The position numbers and the translations under genes were made by a program. 64,000 bases of DNA from Lachnospiraceae bacterium UBA1818. Lineage in GTDB: Bacteria > Bacillota > Clostridia > Lachnospirales > Lachnospiraceae. Below, in pieces: positions 1-7,776 of the stretch. The notes beneath the pieces are model-generated. The model worked only from the letters and a program-made list of their open reading frames with translations. It searched no databases and was not told the DNA's origin. Where the stretch lies: NCBI GenBank assembly GCA_904419285.1, contig CAJFQZ010000007.1, positions 62,001 through 126,000 of the forward strand, in the 5' to 3' direction. The stretch's first letter is position 1. Every line of letters begins with the position of its first letter.

Positions 1-2
1 TG

Positions 3-77
3 AAGCTTGTTGAGCCGAAATCGATCCAGAGAAGCGAAGGAAAAGCAGTCCGCGTTATCGACAACAGGAATCTGTAG
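3..77 (+). CDS. paaK: Phenylacetate-CoA ligase, C-terminal end (partial)
   Basis: Only the last 24 codons lie in the window; the gene begins upstream of base 1. The visible tail contains the stretch SEGKAVRVIDNR, which I recognise as the usual C-terminus of PaaK-type aryl-acetate CoA ligases of the adenylate-forming family. These enzymes make phenylacetyl-CoA or indoleacetyl-CoA from the acid, ATP and CoA. The next gene is an ACT-domain protein 17 bases downstream, a pairing common in clostridia, where both often follow indolepyruvate ferredoxin oxidoreductase genes. The call rests on a short tail plus context, so it is moderate. Confidence 0.6.
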   Translation, partial: KLVEPKSIQRSEGKAVRVIDNRNL

Positions 78-94
78 GAAGGGGGATAAGAACG

Positions 95-547
95 ATGGGT
101 ATAACTATACAGCAGTTATCAGTATTTCTGGAGAACCGTCAGGGACGGCTTGACGAAGTGCTGTCCGTGCTTGCGGGAAATGACATTAATATTGTTGCGC
201 TCAGTCTCGCAGATACAACCGAATACGGCATGCTCAGGATGATCGTATCCGATCCGAACAAGGGGAAAGCCGTTCTGAAAGATAACGGGATCACGGCAAT
301 GCTCACTGACGTGGTGGCACTGCGCGTGCCGCATGAGACCGGTTCTCTGAGCCGAGCCATGCATCAGATCGTGGAAGGCGATGTAAATATAGAGTATATG
401 TATGCTTTTGCCAACGGGGAGGATGCGTCAGCTGTCCTGAAGACGGATGACCCTGCAAGAGTCGTGGATATTTTACGCGGCAGCGGCTTCGATGTCTGGG
501 AGGCTTCTGAGGCGTATGTGTCGAACATCAAGGCAAAGGGCATGTGA
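95..547 (+). CDS. Tandem ACT-domain amino-acid-binding protein
   Basis: A 150-residue soluble protein made of two ACT-like ligand-binding folds, roughly residues 4-70 and 72-145. The first opens with the typical LSVFLENRQGRLDEVLSVL stretch, and the second includes HETGSLSRAM and an NIEYMYAF strand. ACT domains bind small ligands such as amino acids; no catalytic domain is fused, so this is probably a sensor or accessory protein. It sits just after paaK, and in clostridia this partner is repeatedly linked to aromatic 2-oxoacid and aryl-CoA metabolism, which suggests an aromatic ligand (inference). The start is preceded by a GAAGGGGG ribosome site. A strong terminator follows. Confidence 0.8.
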   Translation: MGITIQQLSVFLENRQGRLDEVLSVLAGNDINIVALSLADTTEYGMLRMIVSDPNKGKAVLKDNGITAMLTDVVALRVPHETGSLSRAMHQIVEGDVNIEYMYAFANGEDASAVLKTDDPARVVDILRGSGFDVWEASEAYVSNIKAKGM

Positions 548-575
548 CCGAAAGAAGAAAAAATCAGAAAAAAGC

Positions 576-615
576 GCCGCCGGATAACTGAAAAGCTATC
601 CGGCGGCACTTTCTT
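576..615 (+). terminator. Rho-independent terminator after the ACT gene
   Basis: A perfect 11-bp stem (GCCGCCGGATA paired with TATCCGGCGGC) closes a 10-base loop and is followed by a T-rich run. It ends the paaK-ACT transcript and separates it from the convergent csp gene. Confidence 0.85.
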
Positions 616-710
616 AATCTCATTTCTCTGTATTGCTTTTTAATATTAAATGCCTGTCTGATTTATATATTAAAAGGTACATTAAAAAATCTGATTAAAG
701 TTTTACTACG

Positions 711-878
711 TTAGTTGCCTGCCTCTGTCACTTCAAATTCGACAGCCTGGCCTTCTTCCAGGGTTTTGAATCCATCCATTACAAGCCCTGAATAGTGAAC
801 GAAGATATCGTTGCCTTCAGAATCTGAGATAAATCCGTACCCCTTCTGGTTGTTAAACCATTTTACTGTACCTGTCAT
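711..878 (-). CDS. Cold-shock protein, C-terminally frameshifted
   Basis: A CspA-family single-stranded nucleic-acid-binding protein. RNP1 (KGYGFIS) and RNP2 (DIFVHY) are both intact, so most of the OB fold is present. The start at 878 is chosen because GGAGGG lies 7 bases upstream; the longer reading with MEGYT would begin inside the ribosome site. The product is only 55 residues, against about 65-67 for the family, and it stops right after [10 protein letters not shown]. Just past that point, in another frame, the DNA still encodes QATNVVKL and a stop (bases 695-721), the usual Csp C-terminus. This looks like a net 14-base deletion. The shortened protein may still fold; loss of the last strand would weaken it. 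Confidence 0.85.
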   Translation of the reverse strand: MTGTVKWFNNQKGYGFISDSEGNDIFVHYSGLVMDGFKTLEEGQAVEFEVTEAGN

Positions 879-941
879 TGTGTAACCCTCCATAAAAATA
901 ATAAGTTCATATCAGCGCATAACTTGTACTGATACTGTGAC

Positions 942-970
942 AGTGTAGCATGTTTAACAATAAAAGTCAA
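942..970 (-). promoter_or_regulatory. Sigma-A promoter of csp
   Basis: On the minus strand, TTGACT and TACACT are separated by 17 bases. The predicted 5' leader of about 55 bases is shorter than the long thermosensing leaders of enteric cspA. Confidence 0.75.
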
Positions 971-1017
971 TGAAATTGTTTTGGTATTCGTAAAAATATA
1001 CAAAAACTGTCGAAACC

Positions 1018-1045
1018 TTGTATTTAGAGAAAAGAATGGTACAAT
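1018..1045 (+). promoter_or_regulatory. Promoter of cysK
   Basis: TTGTAT and TACAAT are spaced 16 bases apart, about 85 bases upstream of the cysK start. No T-box or S-box is visible in the short leader. Confidence 0.6.
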
Positions 1046-1131
1046 AGATAAACAGAGAAAATGCAGTGAATAACAGGATCCTTTGAGAAGGTTTCTGGGA
1101 TATGTTCCTGCAGGCAAGGAGGAAAGACAAA

Positions 1132-2061
1132 ATGGCGGCAGTCTATAAAAGTGTGACTGAACTGATAGGAAAGACACCTCTTTTTGAGGCGGTGAATCTT
1201 GAAAAAGAACTGGGGCTTAAGGCAAGGATTCTCCTGAAGCTGGAATATTTTAACCCGGCGGGAAGTGTGAAAGACCGTGTGGCGCTGAATATGATCGAGG
1301 AGGCGGAGCGCGCGGGAAAGATCGGGCCGGGCGCCGTGATCATTGAACCGACCAGCGGGAACACAGGAATCGGGCTCGCGGCAGTAGCCGCATCCAGAGG
1401 GTACAGGGCAGTGTTTGTCATGCCTGAGACCATGAGCATTGAGCGGAGAAAACTTCTTCTGGGCTATGGGGCGGAGATCGTGCTCACAGACGGGAAAAAG
1501 GGCATGGCAGGCGCTATAGAAAAAGCTGCGGAGATGGAGAAGGAACTGGAAAATGCCATCGTGCTCGGACAGTTTGTGAATAAGGCGAATCCAGAGGCGC
1601 ACTACCGGACCACAGGCCCGGAAATATGGGAAGATACAGAAGGAAAGATCGACCTCTTTATAGCCGGTGTCGGCACCGGAGGCACGATCACTGGGACTGG
1701 GAAGTATCTGAAAGAGAAGAATCCAGGCATCAGGGTGATCGCCGTGGAGCCGTATGGTTCACCAGTCCTTTCCGGCGGGAAGCCGGGTCCTCACGGACTT
1801 CAGGGGATCGGTGCCGGATTTGTGCCGGAAGTGCTGGATACAGACATCTATGATGAAATCTGTACCGTTAAGGACGAGGACGCCTACAAAGCGGCAAGGA
1901 TGCTGGCGCGGAGAGAGGGGCTCCTGACGGGTATTACTTCCGGCGCTGCACTGCACACCGCACTGCTGGAAGCGGCAAAAGAAGAGAATGCCGGAAAAGT
2001 GATCACAGCGCTTCTCCCGGATACTGGCGAGAGGTATCTTTCGACGCCGTTATTTGCCTGA
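1132..2061 (+). CDS. cysK: Cysteine synthase A (O-acetylserine sulfhydrylase)
   Basis: A PLP-dependent beta-replacement enzyme that makes L-cysteine from O-acetylserine and sulfide. The PLP lysine is Lys47 in NPAGSVKDR, the substrate loop is PTSGNTG at residues 73-79, and the phosphate-binding glycine loop is [12 protein letters not shown] near residue 185. The 309-residue length is normal for CysK. The start at 1132 has GCAAGGAGG upstream; an upstream ATG at 1102 would add ten non-conserved residues that overlap the ribosome site. The gene has its own promoter and stands alone. The serine acetyltransferase that supplies its substrate (cysE) is encoded at 18.9 kb. Confidence 0.93.
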   Translation: MAAVYKSVTELIGKTPLFEAVNLEKELGLKARILLKLEYFNPAGSVKDRVALNMIEEAERAGKIGPGAVIIEPTSGNTGIGLAAVAASRGYRAVFVMPETMSIERRKLLLGYGAEIVLTDGKKGMAGAIEKAAEMEKELENAIVLGQFVNKANPEAHYRTTGPEIWEDTEGKIDLFIAGVGTGGTITGTGKYLKEKNPGIRVIAVEPYGSPVLSGGKPGPHGLQGIGAGFVPEVLDTDIYDEICTVKDEDAYKAARMLARREGLLTGITSGAALHTALLEAAKEENAGKVITALLPDTGERYLSTPLFA

Positions 2062-2077
2062 AAACGATTAAAGTTAA

Positions 2078-2106
2078 TTGAAAATTTGTGCAATGTGTTA
2101 TATACT
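2078..2106 (+). promoter_or_regulatory. Promoter of ptsH-ptsI
   Basis: TTGAAA and TATACT are spaced exactly 17 bases apart, about 36 bases before the ptsH start. Confidence 0.75.
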
Positions 2107-2141
2107 AAAAAAAGAATCACTATAAAGTCAAAGGAGGAAAC

Positions 2142-2405
2142 ATGACTATGAAAGAATTTAAATATGTGATTACTGATCCGGAAGGAATCCATGCCAGACC
2201 GGCAGGAATCCTCGTTAAACAGGCAGCAGGCTATCAGTCTGATGTCAAGATCGCGAAAGGAGAAAAGAGCGCAGACGCAAAGAGGATTTTCGGCGTTATG
2301 GGTCTGGGCGTTAAGAACGGTGAAGAAGTTACTGTAACAGCTGACGGTGCAGATGAAGATAAGGCAATCGCTGAATTGGAAGCTTTCTTCAAGGAGAATT
2401 TATAA
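2142..2405 (+). CDS. ptsH: HPr phosphocarrier protein, Arg at position 46
   Basis: The small phosphocarrier of the sugar phosphotransferase system; it takes phosphate from enzyme I onto a histidine and passes it to sugar-specific EIIA proteins. The active-site motif GIHARPAG is present. If translation begins at the second ATG (2148), the histidine is His15, as in the reference numbering, and the protein is 85 residues. In that numbering the residue at the regulatory position 46 is Arg (DAKRIFGVMGLG) instead of the Ser phosphorylated by HPr kinase in Bacillus. The gene lies 3 bases before ptsI and shares its promoter. The AAAGGAGG ribosome site could serve either start. Confidence 0.93.
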   Translation: MTMKEFKYVITDPEGIHARPAGILVKQAAGYQSDVKIAKGEKSADAKRIFGVMGLGVKNGEEVTVTADGADEDKAIAELEAFFKENL

Positions 2406-2408
2406 GTT

Positions 2409-4031
2409 ATGATTACATTAAGCGGTAAAAGTGTATTCGGCGGAGTGTCGATCGGCCGGCTTATGTTTTATAAGCGCAGCGATAAAGTGATCAAGAGGAC
2501 ACATGTCGACGATGTTGAGGGGGAAGTTGCCCGGTTTCAGAAGGCAAAGGATACTGCGGTAGAGCAGCTGAAGGGCCTGTATGAGAAGGCGCTCAACGAT
2601 GTCGGCGAAGCGAATGCCATGATTTTTGAAATCCACCAGATGATGCTGGAAGATCTGGATTATCTGGAGTCAATTGAAAATATTATCCGTACGCAGGAAG
2701 TGAATGCAGAGTTTGCGGTTGCGACTACAGCTGACAATTTTTCTCAGATGTTTGCATCTATGGATGATGCGTATATGCAGGGCAGGGCAGCCGATGTGAA
2801 GGATGTGTCTGAGCGTGTTTTAGATATCCTCTGCGGCACCAGCGAAGGAATGAAAGAGATGACGGAACCGTGCATCATCGCTGCAGATGATCTGGCTCCG
2901 AGCGAGACAGTACAGCTTGATAAGAGCAAAGTGCTCGGTTTCGCTACAATGTACGGATCGTCCAATTCCCATACGGCGATCCTTGCGCGTACCATGAATA
3001 TTCCGGCAGTCATCGGACTTGGCGAGGAACTCTCACAGGAATATGACGGAAAAGAGGCCATTATCGATGGATTTACAGGCACTCTCTATATTGATCCGGA
3101 CGAAGAGACGATGAAAGAGATGCAGGAGAAGCGTGCGAAGGACCTGGAACAGAAAGCGCTTCTGGAGCAGCTCAAAGGAAAAGAAAATATTACAAAGAGC
3201 GGCCGGAAGATCAATGTCTATGCAAATATAGGCAATGTATCTGATGTGGGATCTGTCCTCAAAAATGATGCGGGCGGCATCGGACTTTTCCGAAGCGAGT
3301 TCCTGTATCTTGAAAACACGGATTTCCCGTCAGAGGAACAGCAGTTTGCGGTTTATAAGCAGGTTGCAGAGAACATGGCGGGGAAGAAAGTCATTATCAG
3401 AACACTGGACATCGGCGCTGATAAGCAGGTAGACTATTTCGGGCTTGACAAAGAAGAGAACCCGGCGCTCGGATACCGGGCGATCCGTATCTGCCTGACA
3501 CGGCCGGAGATCTTCAAGACGCAGCTCCGCGCGCTCTACCGCGCAGCTGTCTATGGCAATATTTCGATCATGTTTCCGATGATCATTTCCGTCGGTGAGA
3601 TCCACAGGATCAAGGAGATCGTCGCAGAAGTGAAAGCGGAACTGAAGAATGAAGGAATTCCGTATAAGGATGACGTGGAACTCGGTGTTATGATTGAGAC
3701 GCCTGCGTCTGTCATGATCAGCCGTGATCTTGCGAAAGAAGTTGATTTCTTCAGTGTTGGAACAAACGATCTGACACAGTACACGCTGGCGATCGACCGC
3801 CAGAATGCAAAGCTGGATGCGTTCTATGACCCGCATCACCCGGCGATTCTTGCAATGATTAAAATGGCTGCAGAGAATGCACATGCAGAAGGTGCCTGGA
3901 TCGGTATCTGCGGTGAGCTGGGGGCGGACCTTGAGCTTACTCAGGAATTCCTTGACATGGGGCTGGACGAGCTGTCTGTATCGCCGTCCATGGTGCTTCC
4001 ACTGAGGAAAAAGATCAGAGAGTGTGAATAA
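2409..4031 (+). CDS. ptsI: Phosphoenolpyruvate-protein phosphotransferase, PTS enzyme I
   Basis: Enzyme I autophosphorylates with PEP and hands the phosphate to HPr. The order is the usual one: an N-terminal HPr-binding and phosphohistidine region with the active His188 in GSSNSHTAILAR, then a PEP-binding TIM barrel with GLFRSEFLY, the GTNDLTQY segment and GICGEL near the C-terminus. The length of 540 residues is somewhat shorter than the enteric enzyme (575) but normal for clostridia. The gene follows ptsH by 3 bases, so the two are cotranscribed, and a terminator follows. No sugar-specific EII genes occur in the window. Confidence 0.95.
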   Translation: MITLSGKSVFGGVSIGRLMFYKRSDKVIKRTHVDDVEGEVARFQKAKDTAVEQLKGLYEKALNDVGEANAMIFEIHQMMLEDLDYLESIENIIRTQEVNAEFAVATTADNFSQMFASMDDAYMQGRAADVKDVSERVLDILCGTSEGMKEMTEPCIIAADDLAPSETVQLDKSKVLGFATMYGSSNSHTAILARTMNIPAVIGLGEELSQEYDGKEAIIDGFTGTLYIDPDEETMKEMQEKRAKDLEQKALLEQLKGKENITKSGRKINVYANIGNVSDVGSVLKNDAGGIGLFRSEFLYLENTDFPSEEQQFAVYKQVAENMAGKKVIIRTLDIGADKQVDYFGLDKEENPALGYRAIRICLTRPEIFKTQLRALYRAAVYGNISIMFPMIISVGEIHRIKEIVAEVKAELKNEGIPYKDDVELGVMIETPASVMISRDLAKEVDFFSVGTNDLTQYTLAIDRQNAKLDAFYDPHHPAILAMIKMAAENAHAEGAWIGICGELGADLELTQEFLDMGLDELSVSPSMVLPLRKKIRECE

Positions 4032-4063
4032 GGAAAACGGTGTGGAGTATTCCATATCCCGAT

Positions 4064-4104
4064 AAAAATACCGTCAGCGGATAAACCGGTGGCGGTATTT
4101 TTCT
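4064..4104 (+). terminator. Terminator after ptsI
   Basis: A 10-bp stem AAAAATACCG with CGGTATTTTT encloses a 19-base loop and ends in a T run. It separates ptsHI from the SOS-regulated operon that follows. Confidence 0.75.
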
Positions 4105-4115
4105 GTCTAAAACAG

Positions 4116-4144
4116 TTGAAAAAATCGAACATATGTGCTAATAT
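4116..4144 (+). promoter_or_regulatory. Promoter of the radical SAM operon, overlapped by LexA boxes
   Basis: TTGAAA and TAATAT are spaced 17 bases apart. The spacer holds one LexA-like box and the predicted transcription start (near 4150) abuts a second, perfect one. With transcription starting there, an ATG at 4158 would have almost no leader, which supports translation from 4194. Confidence 0.8.
4127..4138 (+). promoter_or_regulatory. LexA-type SOS box, upstream copy (one mismatch)
   Basis: GAACATATGTGC differs at one position from the Gram-positive SOS consensus GAAC-N4-GTTC. It lies inside the promoter spacer, and its centre is 25 bases from the downstream box. Confidence 0.65.
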
Positions 4145-4151
4145 CTGAATA

Positions 4152-4163
4152 GAACAAATGTTC
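4152..4163 (+). promoter_or_regulatory. LexA-type SOS box, downstream copy (perfect core)
   Basis: GAACAAATGTTC matches the Gram-positive LexA (DinR) core GAAC-N4-GTTC exactly, and its central bases A-A-A-T fit the R-N-R-Y preference. It covers the predicted transcription start, a position where bound repressor would block transcription. Confidence 0.8.
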
Positions 4164-4193
4164 GATATGCTGACGGAAGGGCGTGAAAAAGAT

Positions 4194-5510
4194 ATGACGG
4201 ATAAGATACAGACGGAAATGACATTATATGATAAGCTCAATATCCTGACAGACGCTGCCAAATATGACGTGGCATGTACTTCCAGCGGTGTGGACCGCCG
4301 CGGAGACGGGACAGGGATGGGAAACTGCAGCAGATCGGGGATATGCCACAGCTTTTCTGCGGACGGCAGATGTATTTCACTGTTAAAAATTCTTTTTACC
4401 AACGAGTGCATCTACGACTGCAAATACTGTGTCAACCGCTCATCAAACGACGTCGTGCGCACATCCTTTACGCCGGACGAGGTATGCACTCTCACAATAG
4501 AATTTTACCGGAGAAATTATATCGAAGGGCTTTTCCTGAGTTCCGGCATCCTGAAAAGCCCGGATTATACGATGGAACTGATCTATGCGACATTGTATAA
4601 ACTGCGGCATGTATATAATTTCCAGGGATATATCCACGTAAAGGCTATCCCCGGGGCAGACCAGAGATTGATCCGCCTCACCGGATTTCTGGCGGATCGT
4701 ATGAGCGTCAATATAGAACTCCCTACGGCAGAAGGACTGAGGCGGCTCGCTCCTCATAAGTCCAGAAAGAATATACTTACTCCGATGCGGATCGTCCAGA
4801 AAGAGCGTGAGGAGAACCGGCAGGAGATCGAGCTGTATAAAAGTGCTCCCCGGTTCGTCCCCGCGGGGCAGAGCACGCAGATGATCGTCGGAGCTACCCA
4901 GGAGACAGACTATCAGATCCTGAATGTGGCGGAAACTCTCTATAAAAAATTCGACCTGAAAAGAGTTTTTTATTCCGCGTTCGTACCCGTGAACAGCGAT
5001 AAAGACCTTCCTGCCCTGAATGGGGAAGGACCTCCGCTCCTGAGGGAGCACAGGCTGTATCAGGCGGACTGGCTTTTGCGATTTTATCATTTCAAGGCGG
5101 AGGAACTGCTCGATGAAGCAAATCCGAATTTTAATGTCTTTCTGGATCCGAAGTGCTGCTGGGCTCTGAAACATCTGGAACAGTTCCCGGTGGAAGTAAA
5201 CAGGGCGGATTACCGGATGCTGCTCCGGGTCCCCGGGATCGGATACAAATCAGCTTCCAGGATCGTGAAAGCAAGGAGGATGGGAACACTCAAATATGAA
5301 GATCTGAAGAAGATGGGGGTCGTCCTGAAGAGAGCGCTGTACTTTATAACATGCAGCGGGAAGATGATGTACCCTGTAAAACTGGACGAAGACTATATTA
5401 CGAGAAATCTTCTCAACACAAAGGAGCGGCTCCCTGAGGAAATAGGCGGAATCACGTACAGGCAGCTTTCTCTTTTTGATGATATGAATATGACGGATGC
5501 TGTCTTTTAA
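4194..5510 (+). CDS. Putative DNA modification/repair radical SAM protein
   Basis: A radical SAM enzyme of the family described as a putative DNA modification/repair radical SAM protein linked to uracil-DNA glycosylase relatives (TIGR03916 type). The 4Fe-4S motif CIYDCKYC has cysteines at 72, 76 and 79; further cysteines at 45, 51 and 60 precede the barrel. A helix-hairpin-helix (RVPGIGYKSASRIVKARR, near residue 345) points to DNA contact. The reaction is unknown. The start at 4194 (438 residues) is preferred because GGAAGGG lies upstream, while the ATG at 4158 lies inside a LexA box next to the predicted transcript start. The partner gene follows after 32 bases. Confidence 0.85.
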   Translation: MTDKIQTEMTLYDKLNILTDAAKYDVACTSSGVDRRGDGTGMGNCSRSGICHSFSADGRCISLLKILFTNECIYDCKYCVNRSSNDVVRTSFTPDEVCTLTIEFYRRNYIEGLFLSSGILKSPDYTMELIYATLYKLRHVYNFQGYIHVKAIPGADQRLIRLTGFLADRMSVNIELPTAEGLRRLAPHKSRKNILTPMRIVQKEREENRQEIELYKSAPRFVPAGQSTQMIVGATQETDYQILNVAETLYKKFDLKRVFYSAFVPVNSDKDLPALNGEGPPLLREHRLYQADWLLRFYHFKAEELLDEANPNFNVFLDPKCCWALKHLEQFPVEVNRADYRMLLRVPGIGYKSASRIVKARRMGTLKYEDLKKMGVVLKRALYFITCSGKMMYPVKLDEDYITRNLLNTKERLPEEIGGITYRQLSLFDDMNMTDAVF

Positions 5511-5542
5511 TCATGTGGCATTATGATGGAGGTGCGGCTGAA

Positions 5543-6304
5543 ATGAAACAGATTTATATATGTCATGATACAATAACAGGGCTGTATTCTGCTCTCTACG
5601 ATGCGTGGAAGGAAAGCAGGGACAGGGAGGCCGGGATCGAGCTGAGGGGGAAAACGCAGCAGAGACTTTTCTGCGAATATACAGTGGTTGATGAGTGTGA
5701 AAAAAAGGCGGTCAGTGTCGAGCGGATGATCAAGCATAACCTGGGATATAATACATACTGGGATTTTTATCATGCACTCCTGTCGGATGATCCGTCCAAA
5801 GCAGAGGCTGTGTTTAAGACGATGCAGGCGGCGAGAACGATACCGGACAGCACAAGGATCATGGAACACCTGAGCGATCCGAATGCAGCCAAAGTATTCG
5901 AGCTGAGCAGAAGAGTCTCCAATGAAGCGCATACGTATAAGGAGTTTATCCGCTTCAGAGAGCTGGAGAATGGAGTCCTGTTTTCAGAGATCTCTCCGAA
6001 AAGCCAGGTGCTGACCTGTATTGCCGGACATTTCGCTGACAGATTTCCCCTGGAAAACTGGGTGATCTGGGACAAAACACATCATGCATTTCTTGTGCAC
6101 AAGGCCAGGCAGAACTGGGGGATCGTGTGGGGTGAGGAACTGAACCGCGGCGGCGTGGAGAAGATTTCTCGGAATGAGGCGGAATATGAGAAGCTCTGGC
6201 AAGGTTTTTTTGAATCGATCTCTATTAAAGAACGTGAGAATCCTCATCTGCAGAGAACAAATCTGCCGGTGCGTTATCGGAGGGAAATGCCGGAATTTTA
6301 TTAA
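5543..6304 (+). CDS. DUF4130 probable DNA metabolism protein, radical SAM partner
   Basis: A 253-residue protein of the DUF4130 family (TIGR03915 type), annotated as a probable DNA metabolism protein and typically encoded next to the radical SAM gene that precedes it here. In some bacteria the same domain is fused to a uracil-DNA-glycosylase-like domain; this version is too short to carry one, and none is seen nearby. The conserved ends are visible: the start reads MKQIYICHDTITGLYSALYD and the end has LPVRYRREMPEF. The start at 5543 has GGAGGTG upstream; the ATG at 5513 would place that site within the gene. No catalytic residues can be named. It shares the SOS promoter. Confidence 0.85.
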   Translation: MKQIYICHDTITGLYSALYDAWKESRDREAGIELRGKTQQRLFCEYTVVDECEKKAVSVERMIKHNLGYNTYWDFYHALLSDDPSKAEAVFKTMQAARTIPDSTRIMEHLSDPNAAKVFELSRRVSNEAHTYKEFIRFRELENGVLFSEISPKSQVLTCIAGHFADRFPLENWVIWDKTHHAFLVHKARQNWGIVWGEELNRGGVEKISRNEAEYEKLWQGFFESISIKERENPHLQRTNLPVRYRREMPEFY

Positions 6305-6310
6305 AAACAG

Positions 6311-6339
6311 TTGTATAAAACAGCAAATGAGATTATGAT
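6311..6339 (+). promoter_or_regulatory. Promoter of the nfeD-SPFH operon
   Basis: TTGTAT and TATGAT are spaced 17 bases apart, right after the DUF4130 stop codon. It gives the next genes their own transcription start outside the SOS operon. Confidence 0.6.
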
Positions 6340-6392
6340 AAAGGCAGTATCATTAACCCGGATTCGGGAATACACAAAGGAGAAAGCGGCTT

Positions 6393-6836
6393 ATGGAGAT
6401 GGAAGTACTGATCTGGTGCGGGCTGATGATCCTGTTTCTGGTCGTGGAGATAGCAACAGTAGGACTGACCTCGATCTGGCTGGCAGGAGGAGCTCTTGCA
6501 GCGTTGATCGTTGCTGTGTCGGGACCGGGGATCATCTGGCAGCTGACGGCATTCGTGGTGGTGTCATTTATCCTGCTGGTGTTTACACGGCCTTTTGCAA
6601 AAAAGTACATAAATTCGCACCATGAAAAGACGAATTATGAAGAGCTGATCGGCGGAGTGGTGAAGGTGACTGAGACCGTCGACAATATCGCGCAGACGGG
6701 CGCAGTGTTCGCACAGGGAAAAGAGTGGACTGCCCGGGCGGAAGATGACCGTCAGAGACTGGAAGCGGGCTCACTTGCAGAGGTTGTCGCGGTTTCCGGT
6801 GTAAAACTGATCTTAAAGCATTATGAGGAGGTATAA
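6393..6836 (+). CDS. NfeD-like membrane protein
   Basis: A 147-residue short NfeD-family protein. Two or three hydrophobic helices span residues about 4-68, followed by a soluble C-terminal domain (about 80-145) of the OB-fold type that ends VSGVKLILKHYEEV. NfeD proteins are nearly always encoded next to an SPFH (stomatin-like) gene, and that gene follows here after 2 bases. The pair is thought to shape membrane microdomains; the exact task is not known. The start has an AAAGGAG site 10 bases upstream. An overlapping reading from 6311 has no ribosome site and is not conserved in character. Confidence 0.85.
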   Translation: MEMEVLIWCGLMILFLVVEIATVGLTSIWLAGGALAALIVAVSGPGIIWQLTAFVVVSFILLVFTRPFAKKYINSHHEKTNYEELIGGVVKVTETVDNIAQTGAVFAQGKEWTARAEDDRQRLEAGSLAEVVAVSGVKLILKHYEEV

Positions 6837-6838
6837 AT

Positions 6839-7771
6839 ATGGGTTGGATGGTTTTATTTCTTGTTTTGATCATAGTACTGCTCCTGCTGGTTTCCAGTAT
6901 TAAGATTGTTCCTCAGGCACACGCTTACGTGCTGGAGCGCCTGGGCGGATATAAGGCGACCTGGAGCGTGGGACTCCACTTCAAAGTGCCGATCCTTGAC
7001 AGGGTAGCACGCAGAGTTTCCCTGAAGGAACAGGTTGTTGATTTTGAACCTCAGGCAGTGATCACAAAGGATAATGTAACAATGCAGATTGACACGGTCG
7101 TGTTTTTCCAGATCACAGATCCGAAAAAATATGCATACGGCGTGGAAAGCCCGATCTCTGCGATCGAGAACCTGACTGCGACGACACTGAGAAATATTAT
7201 CGGTGATCTTGAACTTGATGAGACGCTGACATCCCGCGAGACTATCAACTCAAAGATGCGTACTATACTGGACATTGCGACAGACGAATGGGGCATTAAG
7301 GTAAACCGTGTGGAACTGAAAAACATTATGCCGCCGAAGGCGATTCAGGACGCTATGGAGAAGCAGATGAAAGCGGAACGCGAACGCCGTGAGGCGATCC
7401 TCCGCGCAGAAGGAGAGAAAAAATCAACGATCCTTGTTGCGGAAGGTGAAAAGGAATCTGTGATCCTTGAGGCGGAAGCGTCAAAACAGGCGGCTATCCT
7501 GAAAGCAGAGGCTGAGAAGCAGAAACGGATCAAAGAAGCGGAAGGCCAGGCAGAAGCGATCCGCACTGTGCAGAAGGCGACTGCGGACGGAATTGAATTT
7601 ATTAAGAATGCCGGCGCGGATGACGCTGTCCTTACGCTGAAAAGTCTCGAGGCGTTTGCAAAGGCTGCAGACGGAAAAGCGACAAAGATCATCATTCCGT
7701 CAGAACTCCAGGGAATCGCAGGACTGACAAAGACGATCGCGGAAGTTGCTCATATGGATAAGGCGGAATAG
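6839..7771 (+). CDS. SPFH/Band 7 (stomatin-like) membrane protein
   Basis: A 310-residue SPFH-domain protein of the paraslipin/QmcA type. An N-terminal membrane segment (residues 3-21) is followed by the SPFH domain starting IKIVPQAHAYVLERLGG, and then by an Ala/Glu-rich coiled coil (about 180-250) with repeated EGE and AEA units. The C-terminal part is hydrophilic. Such proteins form oligomeric rings on membranes and interact with proteases or NfeD. Translation starts after a perfect GAGGAGGT site. It is cotranscribed with nfeD; the helicase gene follows after 5 bases and may read from the same transcript. Confidence 0.9.
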   Translation: MGWMVLFLVLIIVLLLLVSSIKIVPQAHAYVLERLGGYKATWSVGLHFKVPILDRVARRVSLKEQVVDFEPQAVITKDNVTMQIDTVVFFQITDPKKYAYGVESPISAIENLTATTLRNIIGDLELDETLTSRETINSKMRTILDIATDEWGIKVNRVELKNIMPPKAIQDAMEKQMKAERERREAILRAEGEKKSTILVAEGEKESVILEAEASKQAAILKAEAEKQKRIKEAEGQAEAIRTVQKATADGIEFIKNAGADDAVLTLKSLEAFAKAADGKATKIIIPSELQGIAGLTKTIAEVAHMDKAE

Positions 7772-7776
7772 TCCAG

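Noticed and set aside
1008-1014. TGTCGAA near the cysK promoter as a Spo0A box
   Set aside because: A 7-base match is expected several times by chance in 64 kb, and nothing else links cysK to sporulation.
4158-4193. Upstream ATG giving a 450-residue radical SAM protein
   Set aside because: It lies inside the LexA box and about 8 bases from the predicted transcript start, with no ribosome site; the ATG at 4194 has GGAAGGG upstream.
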